A DNA stretch of 6,376 bases from NCBI GenBank assembly GCA_945861175.1, contig CAMATR010000109.1, forward strand, positions 1 through 6,376. The letters are read 5' to 3'. Every line of letters begins with the position of its first letter. The stretch's first letter is position 1. Both the position numbers and the translations under genes were made by a program. Shown piece after piece: positions 1 to 6,376 of this stretch. The DNA comes from Chitinophaga pinensis. Its GTDB lineage: Bacteria; Bacteroidota; Bacteroidia; Flavobacteriales_D; Crocinitomicaceae. A model generated the notes under the pieces. It ran no database searches. It was not told where the DNA came from and saw only the letters and a program-made list of their open reading frames with translations.

Positions 1-230
1 TAAACAAAATCAAGGGGCTAATAATTGGTGGAATGACGGACCTCGAGGATACTACAACACCTTTTGGCATGTCGGTCGAAGAAATTGTTTTAGCACATTT
101 CCAATACCAAAAAATTCCGATAGCTTTCGATTTTCCCGCAGGGCACATAAGTGACAACCGCGCATTGCTTCTGGGTAAAGAGGTAGTTTTAAAAGTCGAA
201 GGAGTAAATTCATTCTTGAATTACCTATAA
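1..230 (+). CDS. LD-carboxypeptidase (peptidase family S66), C-terminal fragment, cut by the left window edge
   Basis: The reading frame is open from base 3 to the TAA at 228-230, and residues upstream of the first ATG (base 33) already match the family (KGLIIGG), so that ATG is internal and the gene starts outside the window. The fragment shows the S66 C-terminal signatures in order: a glycine-rich strand ending in GGMTDLED, then PFG, then EEI, then FPAGH. The His of FPAGH (codon 144-146) is the expected catalytic histidine of the Ser-Glu-His triad; the Ser and Glu would lie upstream and cannot be checked. Family members are cytoplasmic enzymes that remove the terminal D-Ala from murein tetrapeptides during peptidoglycan recycling; a related branch (MccF) cleaves microcin C-type compounds, and the fragment alone does not separate the two. 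The last six bases overlap the 3' end of the convergent minus-strand gene. Confidence 0.85.
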   Translation, partial: NKIKGLIIGGMTDLEDTTTPFGMSVEEIVLAHFQYQKIPIAFDFPAGHISDNRALLLGKEVVLKVEGVNSFLNYL

Positions 231-593
231 AACAACAAATCTTTTTAGAATCCTCGTCTCGCCGTTACTGATAGAACACAAATAATTGCCTTCTGGTAAG
301 TCTGTAATGGCCACCTTTTCTTCATTCCCTATTACCCAAGTTCCAACATATATGCCAGATAAGCTGTAAACTGTCACACTCGACCCTTCTTTTCCTTTCA
401 CGAAGAAATTTCCATCAGAAGGATTTGGATATATCTCCACCGCTAAAACGCTTGTTGCAACTAGCTCCGAAACCTTGTTAATCTCATTTGATTTGTTGTC
501 ATCTGATTTGCCATTTAAATGTTCGTTTTCTTGCGCGTTTGCAGAAACCCACACCAATAGAACTATGACTGTTAAAACTGCTTTCATATCCAT
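225..593 (-). CDS. Small secreted protein: signal peptide plus type IX secretion (T9SS type A) C-terminal sorting domain
   Basis: This 122-residue protein begins with a Sec signal peptide (hydrophobic VLTVIVLLVWVSA, likely cleavage after ANA at residue 20, before QEN). A polar, Lys/Asp/Asn/Glu-rich linker follows (about 21-45). Residues about 50-122 match the T9SS type A sorting domain: YPNPSDGNFFV at 55-65, a VTVYSLSG strand-turn, the LPEGNYL motif at 99-105 and a C-terminal beta strand with a basic residue (LKRFVVL). The precursor would cross the inner membrane by Sec and the outer membrane by the type IX machinery, where the tag is normally removed and cargo released or attached to the surface. 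Almost no cargo is left once signal and tag are taken away, so its job is unknown. ATG codons at 593 and 587 are both possible; the second gives a typical MKA signal start, and the two-residue difference does not alter the interpretation. It is divergent from sdhC and convergent with the carboxypeptidase gene. Confidence 0.85.
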   Translation of the reverse strand: MDMKAVLTVIVLLVWVSANAQENEHLNGKSDDNKSNEINKVSELVATSVLAVEIYPNPSDGNFFVKGKEGSSVTVYSLSGIYVGTWVIGNEEKVAITDLPEGNYLCSISNGETRILKRFVVL

Positions 594-705
594 TTTTTGC
601 TATTAAAACTGTGTTTATTAGGTTATGTAACACAATGCTTAAAAACTACATTATCTAAAATCAGTCTAAATAAGAACCTTTTCCTTAAAATTCTGTTCTA
701 TCTAT

Positions 706-713
706 TACTTTTG
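706..713 (+). promoter_or_regulatory. Probable Bacteroidota -7 promoter element for sdhCAB
   Basis: TACTTTTG is an exact match to the Bacteroidota -7 consensus TAnnTTTG. It lies 23 bp before the sdhC ATG, which would give a short leader of roughly 15-20 nt. I see no clear TTTG -33 box at the expected distance; only a T-rich stretch (about 679-686) lies there. The assignment is by consensus and position only. Confidence 0.5.
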
Positions 714-736
714 CGTAAGATTATTAAAGAAGAATT

Positions 737-1609
737 ATGAGTAAATCTGCTATTTTATCATCTTCCATTGCAAAAAAATACTGGATGGCCATTACTGGTT
801 TATTCCTATGTCTTTTCTTAGTTGGTCACTTGTTAGGAAATTTGCAATTAATATTTAAAACAGGGGAAGAAGGTCGCCGCGCTTTTAATGAATATGCGTA
901 CTTCATGACGCACAATATTTTTATCAAAGTGCTTTCTTATGCCACCTACATTTCCATTCTTTTCCATTCGGCAGATGGCTTAATGCTTGCAATACAAAAT
1001 AAAAAGGCTCGCCCTGTAAATTATGTTTACAACAACCCTTCTGCAAACTCTTCTGCAGCATCAAGAAAGATGGCTGTACTTGGCAGTGCGATTTTAATTT
1101 TCATTGTCCTTCACATGGCTAACTTTTGGTGGAAAATGAAGTATTCTTCTGATCCGATGCCAATTCATACTTATGTTGTGAGTTCAACTGATCAAACAGG
1201 ACAGCCTAAAACGGATACATTATACTACACCCACACACCGAGCTTACAACCAATTCCAACGAATCCGATGATTGTTGTAAAAAACGGAACGGAGCTTTAT
1301 TTTAAAGATGTGAATGTAAAAGTTGGCGACGCCTATAAAGACTTACATAAAATAGTTATGGCGTTTTTTGGCAAAAGCGTAAATGGCGCTCCGACAAACG
1401 AATACGCTTTGTTCGCGGTCATTCTTTATGTGCTCGCAATGGCTGTATTATCTTTCCACCTGATTCATGGGTTTTCCTCAGCCTTTCAAACACTTGGCTT
1501 GAACCATAAAAAGTACACCCCAAGCATTCAAGTTTTTGGTAAAATTTTCGCCATTATAGTGCCGGCTGGATTTGCGATTATCCCAGTACTTATTTTCCTT
1601 AGTAGATAG
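737..1609 (+). CDS. sdhC: Succinate dehydrogenase cytochrome b558 subunit (membrane anchor, SdhC)
   Basis: This is the diheme, five-helix membrane anchor of complex II. Hydrophobic helices lie at about 17-39, 62-86, 112-132, 222-248 and 268-288. Heme-ligand histidines sit in the expected places: H31 (VGHLLGN, helix 1), H77 (LFHSADG, helix 2), H126 (VLHMANFW, helix 3) and H241 or H244 (FHLIHGFSSAFQTLG, helix 4). The basic loops (NKKARPVNY after helix 2, GLNHKKYTPS after helix 4) place the N-terminus and these loops in the cytoplasm. A single such subunit replaces the SdhC/SdhD pair, and this family normally reacts with menaquinone. At 290 residues it is longer than the roughly 200-230 usual for the family; the extra length lies in the helix 3-4 loop, predicted periplasmic. 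The ATG at 737 follows a purine-rich AAAGAAGAATT. It is the first gene of sdhCAB. Confidence 0.95.
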   Translation: MSKSAILSSSIAKKYWMAITGLFLCLFLVGHLLGNLQLIFKTGEEGRRAFNEYAYFMTHNIFIKVLSYATYISILFHSADGLMLAIQNKKARPVNYVYNNPSANSSAASRKMAVLGSAILIFIVLHMANFWWKMKYSSDPMPIHTYVVSSTDQTGQPKTDTLYYTHTPSLQPIPTNPMIVVKNGTELYFKDVNVKVGDAYKDLHKIVMAFFGKSVNGAPTNEYALFAVILYVLAMAVLSFHLIHGFSSAFQTLGLNHKKYTPSIQVFGKIFAIIVPAGFAIIPVLIFLSR

Positions 1610-1626
1610 CATTAAACTATTTGATT

Positions 1627-3639
1627 ATGTCAAAATTAGACTCTAAAATACCTGATGGTCACATTTCTCAGAAATGGGCAGACTATAAAAATCATTTAAA
1701 GCTTGTAGCACCAAATAACCGTCCTAAAATTGACATTATTGTGGTTGGCACAGGCCTTGCTGGGTCGTCAGCAGCAGCATCACTAGGTGAAATGGGATAC
1801 AATGTCAAAGCCTTTTGTTTCCAAGACTCACCCCGTCGAGCCCATTCCATTGCTGCTCAAGGCGGCATAAATGCAGCTAAAAATTACCAAAATGACGGTG
1901 ATTCTGTTTACCGTTTATTTTATGATACCATCAAAGGAGGAGACTACAGAGCGCGAGAAGCAAACGTGCACCGTCTTGCAGAAGTTTCAGGAAACATCAT
2001 TGATCAGTGTGTTGCACAAGGGGTTCCTTTTGCACGTGAATATGGTGGCTTGCTGGATAACCGTTCGTTCGGTGGAACGCAGGTTCAGAGAACTTTTTAT
2101 GCAGCGGGACAAACAGGTCAGCAATTATTACTAGGTGCATATTCAGCTCTTTCCCGTCAAATAGGTTTGGGACGAGTCGAAATGTTTAATCGCCATGAAA
2201 TGCTAGAAATAGTTAAAGTAGATGGAAAGGCCCGTGGAATTATAGCCCGCAATTTGGTCACTGGCGAACTAGAAAGGCATTCCGCTCATGCGGTAATCAT
2301 TGCATCTGGAGGCTATGGAAATGTTTATTTCTTGTCCACAAATGCTATGGGTAGCAACGTCAGTGCTGCTTGGAAGATTCACAAACAAGGTGCGCTTTTT
2401 GCAAACCCTTGTTTCGTACAGATACACCCAACGTGCATTCCTGTTCATGGAGCCAATCAATCAAAACTAACCTTGATGTCTGAATCTTTGCGTAACTCAG
2501 GAAGAATATGGGTGCCAAAGAAAAAAGAAGACGCTGCAGCAATCCGTGAAGGCAACTTAAAACCAAAACAAATCGCAGAAGACGATAGAGATTATTTCTT
2601 AGAAAGAAGATATCCAGCATTCGGAAACCTTGTTCCTCGAGACGTCGCCTCCAGAGCGGCAAAAGAACGTTGTGATGCAGGTTTTGGAATTGAAGCTAAC
2701 GATACAAATGAGGGTGTCTATCTAGATTTCTCTTCTGAAATTCGTAGCAAAGGAAAACAAACGGCTTTTGCCCAAGGAGATCAAAGCCCTTCCGATGAAA
2801 AAATTCTTGAATTAGGGAAAAAATGGGTGGAAGAAAAATACGGTAACCTTTTCAAAATGTATGAAAAGATTACTGCCGAAAACCCATACGAAACACCCAT
2901 GAAAATTTATCCCGCCGTTCATTATACAATGGGGGGTGTTTGGGTTGATTACAACTTGCAGTCCACAATCCCGGGGTGTTTTGTAGCTGGTGAAGCAAAC
3001 TTTTCTGATCACGGAGCAAATAGGCTCGGTGCCTCTGCATTAATGCAAGGATTAGCGGATGGTTATTTCGTTTTACCATATACAGTTTCAGATTATTTAG
3101 CTGATGAAATCAGAACAGGGAAAATACCGACAAATACTGCCGACTTTGATGACGCAGAGAATAGAGTTCGAGATACTATCAACAAGTTTTTAAATAATAA
3201 CGGAATTAAATCGGTTGACCACTTCCACAAACGTTTAGGATTAATTATTTGGAATAAAGTGGGTATGAGTCGCAGTGAAAAAGGCCTTACCGCAGCTTTA
3301 GAAGAAATTGCTCAATTAAAAGAAGAGTTTTATAAAGATGTTTTTGTCCCGGGCAGCTCTGATGAGTTAAATCCAGAGTTAGAAAAAGCTCTTCGCGTGG
3401 CAGATTTAATCGATTTAGGGCATTTAATGGCTTTAGACGCCTTGCAACGAAACGAATCCTGCGGAGGGCATTTCAGGGAAGAATACCAAGATGCTGAGGG
3501 CGAAACTCTTCGAGATGACGAAAAATTTAACTTTGTTGGTGCATGGGAATACCAAGGACACGACATAACTAAAGAAATTCTGCACGAAGAAAAACTAAAA
3601 TATGATTTCATTAAAATCGCAGCAAGAAACTATAAGTAA
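1627..3639 (+). CDS. sdhA: Succinate dehydrogenase flavoprotein subunit (SdhA)
   Basis: This 670-residue catalytic subunit oxidises succinate to fumarate at a covalently bound FAD on the cytoplasmic face. The N-terminal dinucleotide fold is at 36-65 (VVGTGLAGSSAA). H73 in RRAHSIAAQGGINA is the expected flavin attachment histidine. Substrate-site residues by family motif are H267 (FVQIHPT), S285-E286 (LMSES, a Ser where the E. coli enzyme has Thr), R338 as proton-shuttle arginine (VPRDVASRA), H432 (VHYTMGG) and R466 (DHGANRLGAS). A helical C-terminal domain follows about residue 500. I chose the ATG at 1627 (MSKLDSK); a TTG six bases earlier is in frame but a worse candidate. Seventeen bp separate it from sdhC and 30 bp from sdhB, so it should be cotranscribed. 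Some Bacteroidota use this enzyme type also as a fumarate reductase; the sequence alone does not decide direction. Confidence 0.97.
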   Translation: MSKLDSKIPDGHISQKWADYKNHLKLVAPNNRPKIDIIVVGTGLAGSSAAASLGEMGYNVKAFCFQDSPRRAHSIAAQGGINAAKNYQNDGDSVYRLFYDTIKGGDYRAREANVHRLAEVSGNIIDQCVAQGVPFAREYGGLLDNRSFGGTQVQRTFYAAGQTGQQLLLGAYSALSRQIGLGRVEMFNRHEMLEIVKVDGKARGIIARNLVTGELERHSAHAVIIASGGYGNVYFLSTNAMGSNVSAAWKIHKQGALFANPCFVQIHPTCIPVHGANQSKLTLMSESLRNSGRIWVPKKKEDAAAIREGNLKPKQIAEDDRDYFLERRYPAFGNLVPRDVASRAAKERCDAGFGIEANDTNEGVYLDFSSEIRSKGKQTAFAQGDQSPSDEKILELGKKWVEEKYGNLFKMYEKITAENPYETPMKIYPAVHYTMGGVWVDYNLQSTIPGCFVAGEANFSDHGANRLGASALMQGLADGYFVLPYTVSDYLADEIRTGKIPTNTADFDDAENRVRDTINKFLNNNGIKSVDHFHKRLGLIIWNKVGMSRSEKGLTAALEEIAQLKEEFYKDVFVPGSSDELNPELEKALRVADLIDLGHLMALDALQRNESCGGHFREEYQDAEGETLRDDEKFNFVGAWEYQGHDITKEILHEEKLKYDFIKIAARNYK

Positions 3640-3669
3640 TAACTGATTACTAATTAGAAATTAAACGAT

Positions 3670-4434
3670 ATGGCATCAAAATTTATCAATATCAGCTTAA
3701 AAGTATGGCGTCAAAAAAACGCTAACGCAAAAGGAGCAATCGAAACCTATAAACTGGACAATGTTTCAACTGATAGTTCATTCCTTGAAATGATGGATCA
3801 ATTGAACGAGCAATTGATTAATGAGCGAAAAGAACCAGTTGCTTTCGATCATGATTGCCGTGAAGGTATATGTGGAAGCTGCTCAATGTATATTAATGGC
3901 CGCGCACACGGACCCGAAACAGGTACGACAACGTGTCAATTGCATATGCGCTCTTTTAATGACGGTGATACTGTTTACGTTGAGCCTTGGAGAGCAAAAG
4001 CTTTTCCAGTAATCAAAGATCTTGTTGTTGACAGAAGTGCATTTGATCGCATTCAACAGGCGGGAGGATTCGTGTCTGTTAACACATCAGGTAGAACAAT
4101 GGATGCCAATGCGACTCCTATTCCGAAAGACGATGCTGACAAAGCTTTTGAAGCGGCAGCATGTATCGGTTGCGGTGCTTGCGTTGCAACATGCAAAAAC
4201 AGCTCTGCCATGTTGTTTGTTGGGGCAAAAGTGTCTCAGTACGCTCTATTGCCACAAGGTAAAGTAGAGGCGAAAGACCGCGTTTTAAACATGGTGCGCC
4301 AAATGGATGAAGAAGGATTCGGAAATTGCACGAATACCGGTGCTTGTGAAGTGGAATGTCCGAAAGGGATTTCATTGGAAAACATAGCTCGTATGAACAG
4401 AGAATTCTTGAAAGCAGCACTTTCCGCAGAATAA
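3670..4434 (+). CDS. sdhB: Succinate dehydrogenase iron-sulfur subunit (SdhB)
   Basis: This 254-residue subunit carries electrons from the SdhA flavin to the SdhC hemes and quinone. The N-terminal ferredoxin-like domain binds [2Fe-2S] through C63, C68, C71 and C89 (CREGICGSC and a downstream TTTC). The C-terminal domain has the classic split cysteine pattern: C165, C168, C171 and C230 for [4Fe-4S] (CIGCGACVATC and ECPKG), and C175, C220 and C226 for [3Fe-4S]. All eleven cluster ligands are present, so three working clusters are expected. Length is normal for the family. The ATG at 3670 gives MASKFINISLKVWRQ, a start typical of Bacteroidota homologues. It is the last gene of the operon, with an intrinsic terminator beginning 21 bp after its stop codon. 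Confidence 0.97.
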   Translation: MASKFINISLKVWRQKNANAKGAIETYKLDNVSTDSSFLEMMDQLNEQLINERKEPVAFDHDCREGICGSCSMYINGRAHGPETGTTTCQLHMRSFNDGDTVYVEPWRAKAFPVIKDLVVDRSAFDRIQQAGGFVSVNTSGRTMDANATPIPKDDADKAFEAAACIGCGACVATCKNSSAMLFVGAKVSQYALLPQGKVEAKDRVLNMVRQMDEEGFGNCTNTGACEVECPKGISLENIARMNREFLKAALSAE

Positions 4435-4455
4435 GAAAAAGTTACATTTCATTAG

Positions 4456-4486
4456 AAGGCGCCTACAGTTTAATAGGCGCCTTTTT
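4456..4486 (+). terminator. Rho-independent terminator of sdhCAB
   Basis: A perfect 10-bp stem (AAGGCGCCTA at 4456-4465, TAGGCGCCTT at 4474-4483) encloses an 8-nt loop, and the run TTTTT (4482-4486) completes a classic intrinsic terminator. It lies just after sdhB and supports sdhCAB as a self-contained transcript. Confidence 0.9.
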
Positions 4487-4494
4487 AATTTTCC

Positions 4495-4538
4495 AACGAA
4501 AAGTGATATTTTTTCGTTCAACTATTTGATTCACTTTT
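4495..4538. repeat. Two overlapping inverted repeats between the sdh terminator and the PA-domain gene
   Basis: AACGAAAA (4495-4502) is the exact reverse complement of TTTTCGTT (4511-4518), with 8 nt between. AAAAGTGA (4499-4506) is the exact reverse complement of TCACTTTT (4531-4538), with 24 nt between. The two left arms share AAAA at 4499-4502, so the hairpins cannot form together. The far right arm falls between the proposed -33 and -7 boxes of the downstream gene. An operator, extra transcript-end structure or AT-rich chance are all possible. Confidence 0.4.
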
Positions 4539-4556
4539 AATAAAGTATTAATTTTA
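4525..4556 (+). promoter_or_regulatory. Candidate Bacteroidota promoter for the PA-domain secreted protein gene
   Basis: TTTG at 4525-4528 is followed after 20 bp by TAATTTTA at 4549-4556, which matches the TAnnTTTG consensus at all but the last position. The arrangement fits the -33/-7 promoter of Bacteroidota and would start transcription roughly 15 nt before the ATG at 4578. It lies after the sdh terminator, as expected for an independent transcript. The DNA is AT-rich, so a chance match is possible. Confidence 0.4.
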
Positions 4557-4577
4557 ACCTCATTAAAAATTTACAAC

Positions 4578-6329
4578 ATGAAGAAAACTTTACTATTTAT
4601 CGCGGCAATCGTGAGTGGCTTTGCAGCCTATTCACAATCTGTCGTTTTAGGGATTTCCCCTGCTGCCATTGAAGGCAGTTATGACCACACTTGGGCGGAT
4701 CCAGCGGGCGGTTGGGCTACACCAGACTTCAACATTCCTAACACTTTTGTACAAGGGGAATTAATGTTGGTAGAAGACGGTTCTGCTGGAACAAATCCTC
4801 AAGGACATCCAATTTCACAAGAGGGATGTAATCCTTTAACCAATGATTTAACGGGTAAAATTGCTGTTATTTATCGTAACACTTGTAATTTCAGTGTGAA
4901 AGCGTTCAATGCTCAAACTGCTGGAGCAATTGGTGTAATTATTGTCAACAGAGACCCTGAAGTGATTGCAATGGGCGCTGGAACGGATGGAGCAAACGTA
5001 ACGATTCCTACGGTTATGTTAACTGCCTTAGACGGTGCTGCTTTAGTTAATGAAATGGCAAACGGCGCAGTTGTTGTCTTTATTGGTAACAAAGTTGGTC
5101 AATTTGCAAACGATGCTGCTATCTATTCTGATGGAGCAATGATTTCTAAGTCAACTGGTGTTCTTTCTCAATTGGCACAAAATGGCTCTGAATTTGGTTT
5201 CGATATCGGCGTTCAATTGTTCAATGACGGTGCAGCTGCTCAAAACAACATAACTGTAAATGCGAAGGTAACAAATCCTGCAGGTACTGAGGTTTATAAC
5301 AACACCATTACAGTTGCATCATTAGCTGCTGCTGACAGTGTTTATCTTTATCCAGGTGAAACGCAGTCTTTCCCAGCTTTTTCTCTAACTAGCTATCCTG
5401 CTGGGCGTTATACATTGACTTACACTGTAGGCTTAGAGGTGAATGATGAATTCCCAACGGACAACGTAATTACTTCAGACTTCGTAGTAAATGATTCATT
5501 GTTCTCATACAGTGCGCTTAATTCAGTAAACAACCTTCCTGCTGGAACGGGTGGATACCAGCCTGGAACTTTCAATGCTAGTTATTCAATATGTAATGTG
5601 ATTTCAGATGCTAACGCAAGCCGCATTGGAGCTGAAGGGATCTACTTTGCACTTGTCACAAACGCTGCAGATAGTATCGATCTTACAGGTGAGGAAATTG
5701 CTTTGAACCTTTATGAGTGGAGTGATGTATTTGTAGATTTAAACGACCCAGCCGTTGCGTTTGATAATCTTACACCTATCGCGTTTGGATATTATTATTA
5801 CCCTTCAAACCTTGCCGACAGCATGGTATATGGTGCCTTTACTGAGCCAGTGGCCTTAGAAGATGGAAAAAGATACTTGGCCTGTGCACAGACGGTAAAC
5901 TTACTTGTTTACTTCCGTTATGACACAGATATCGATTATACAACAAACGTAAACAACTATTTACAACCGTTGTTCCCAGTTGACGCAGATGGAACTTATT
6001 CTGCAGGTGGTTTTGGATCTGACAATGCTCCAGCAATGGCTATAAAAGTTTTCAACGCTGCTGAATTAGGTGTTTCTGAAGCGACAATGATTGAAGGAGT
6101 AGCTTACCCTAACCCAGCGGTTGATAACGTAACAGTTTCAATGGAAGCAGAAGGTAATGCTAACATCACAATGACAGATGTGGCTGGAAGAGTTGTTCTT
6201 TCAAAAGCAGCTAACCTTGTTAATGGAAAAACACATCTAAACATCGCTGCATTGAATGCTGGTGTTTATATTGTTAACGTTGTTCTTGAGACCGGTAAAA
6301 CCGCTCAATTCAATGTTGTGAAGAAATAA
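4578..6329 (+). CDS. Secreted PA-domain protein with type IX (T9SS type A) C-terminal sorting domain
   Basis: This 583-residue protein starts with a Sec signal peptide (MKKTLLFIAAIVSGFAAYSQ, probable cleavage near residue 18-20). Residues about 25-175 form a protease-associated (PA) domain: EGCNPL at 82-87, then LTGKIAVIYRNTCNF, KAFNAQTAGAIGVIIVN and IPTVMLT; C84 and C103 may form a disulfide. Residues about 205-305 resemble an Ig-like/CARDB-type beta domain (VQLFNDGAAAQNNITV). Residues about 306-495 are beta-rich, contain the tyrosine run GYYYYPS and match no domain I can name. The end (about 505-583) is the type IX sorting tag, with YPNPAVDNVTV, a TDVAGRVV turn and LNAGVYIVNV. PA domains often act as lids or binding modules next to proteases, but I see no protease domain, zinc-binding motif or catalytic serine motif. 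The protein is acidic and exported to the surface or medium; its role is unknown. It stands alone between two terminators. Confidence 0.9.
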   Translation: MKKTLLFIAAIVSGFAAYSQSVVLGISPAAIEGSYDHTWADPAGGWATPDFNIPNTFVQGELMLVEDGSAGTNPQGHPISQEGCNPLTNDLTGKIAVIYRNTCNFSVKAFNAQTAGAIGVIIVNRDPEVIAMGAGTDGANVTIPTVMLTALDGAALVNEMANGAVVVFIGNKVGQFANDAAIYSDGAMISKSTGVLSQLAQNGSEFGFDIGVQLFNDGAAAQNNITVNAKVTNPAGTEVYNNTITVASLAAADSVYLYPGETQSFPAFSLTSYPAGRYTLTYTVGLEVNDEFPTDNVITSDFVVNDSLFSYSALNSVNNLPAGTGGYQPGTFNASYSICNVISDANASRIGAEGIYFALVTNAADSIDLTGEEIALNLYEWSDVFVDLNDPAVAFDNLTPIAFGYYYYPSNLADSMVYGAFTEPVALEDGKRYLACAQTVNLLVYFRYDTDIDYTTNVNNYLQPLFPVDADGTYSAGGFGSDNAPAMAIKVFNAAELGVSEATMIEGVAYPNPAVDNVTVSMEAEGNANITMTDVAGRVVLSKAANLVNGKTHLNIAALNAGVYIVNVVLETGKTAQFNVVKK

Positions 6330-6348
6330 TTGAACTGCATATAACAAA

Positions 6349-6376
6349 AAAAGGCTGCTCATATGAGCAGCCTTTT
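6349..6376. terminator. Palindromic rho-independent terminator at the right window edge
   Basis: The last 28 bases form a perfect palindrome: AAAAGGCTGCTCAT (6349-6362) against ATGAGCAGCCTTTT (6363-6376). As RNA this gives a GC-rich stem of at least 10 bp with a short ATAT loop, preceded by seven A and ended by at least four T. It lies 19 bp after the PA-domain gene stop. A-run and T-run flank it symmetrically, so it could stop transcription from either side. The T-run may extend beyond the window. Confidence 0.85.

Noticed and set aside
33..35. ATG at 33 as the start of a 65-residue protein
   Set aside because: The frame stays open to the window edge and the codons before it encode KGLIIGG, part of the S66 family strand, so this Met is internal (in GGMTDLED).
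204..225. AT-rich hairpin at the carboxypeptidase 3' end as a bidirectional terminator
   Set aside because: The stem is six A/T-rich pairs, or eight with a bulge, and neither strand has a T-run directly after it.
622..631. Short palindrome GTTATGTAAC in the divergent intergenic region as a possible regulator site
   Set aside because: The arms are only four bases and do not match the CRP/FNR-type consensus; easily expected by chance in AT-rich DNA.
1621..1626. In-frame TTG six bases upstream of the sdhA ATG, which would add two residues (M-I)
   Set aside because: The ATG at 1627 gives the MSKLDSK start and is the stronger start codon; nothing in the sequence favours the TTG.
2269..3611. Several open minus-strand frames of 63-100 codons inside sdhA
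   Set aside because: They lie antisense to a highly conserved gene, have unlikely protein composition (rich in Cys, Arg, His, Ser) and no recognisable domain; they are shadows of sdhA codon use.
1611..3666. ATTAAAC before both sdhA (1611-1617) and sdhB (3660-3666) as a shared translation signal
   Set aside because: The distance to the ATG differs (9 versus 3 bases) and the motif is common in AT-rich spacers.
225..6329. A functional link between complex II and the two type IX cargo genes that flank it
   Set aside because: One is on the opposite strand and the other is separated by a strong terminator and its own probable promoter; type IX cargo genes are scattered widely in such genomes, so adjacency is best taken as chance.

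Overview
The window looks like ordinary chromosome from a member of the Bacteroidota, most likely the Flavobacteriales (a Crocinitomicaceae or Fluviicola-like organism would fit, but this is inference). Three things point there. Two genes end in the C-terminal tag of the type IX secretion system, which is restricted to the Bacteroidota phylum group. The succinate dehydrogenase has the three-gene sdhCAB layout with a single b558-type cytochrome subunit. The starts lack clear Shine-Dalgarno sequences and are preceded by A/T-rich DNA, and the base composition is AT-rich.

Layout: (1) bases 1-230 carry the 3' end of an LD-carboxypeptidase (peptidase family S66) gene that enters from the left. (2) Bases 225-593, on the minus strand, encode a very small secreted protein consisting of a signal peptide, a short polar linker and a type IX sorting domain; its stop region overlaps the carboxypeptidase stop region tail to tail. 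(3) A 143-bp divergent intergenic region (594-736) holds a good Bacteroidota-type -7 box for the next operon. (4) sdhC, sdhA and sdhB (737-4434) form a tight operon with gaps of 17 and 30 bp, closed by a strong intrinsic terminator. (5) A second 143-bp gap holds that terminator, two overlapping inverted repeats and a probable promoter. (6) Bases 4578-6329 encode a 583-residue secreted protein with a protease-associated (PA) domain, Ig-like and beta-rich regions and a type IX sorting tag, followed by a perfectly palindromic terminator at the right edge.

How the genes work together: SdhC, SdhA and SdhB make complex II. SdhA oxidises succinate at a covalent FAD, SdhB carries electrons through three Fe-S clusters, and SdhC anchors the complex and passes electrons through two hemes to (mena)quinone. 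All the key residues are present. The two secreted proteins share the export route across the outer membrane but have no visible functional link to complex II.

I did not find a convincing new biological system here. The points most worth a second look are an unusually long periplasmic-side loop in SdhC, the tiny secreted protein with no domain beyond its sorting tag, the PA-domain protein without a protease, and the overlapping inverted repeats upstream of it. No stretch over 300 bp lacks a gene, and I saw no tRNA, rRNA, CRISPR or insertion sequence.
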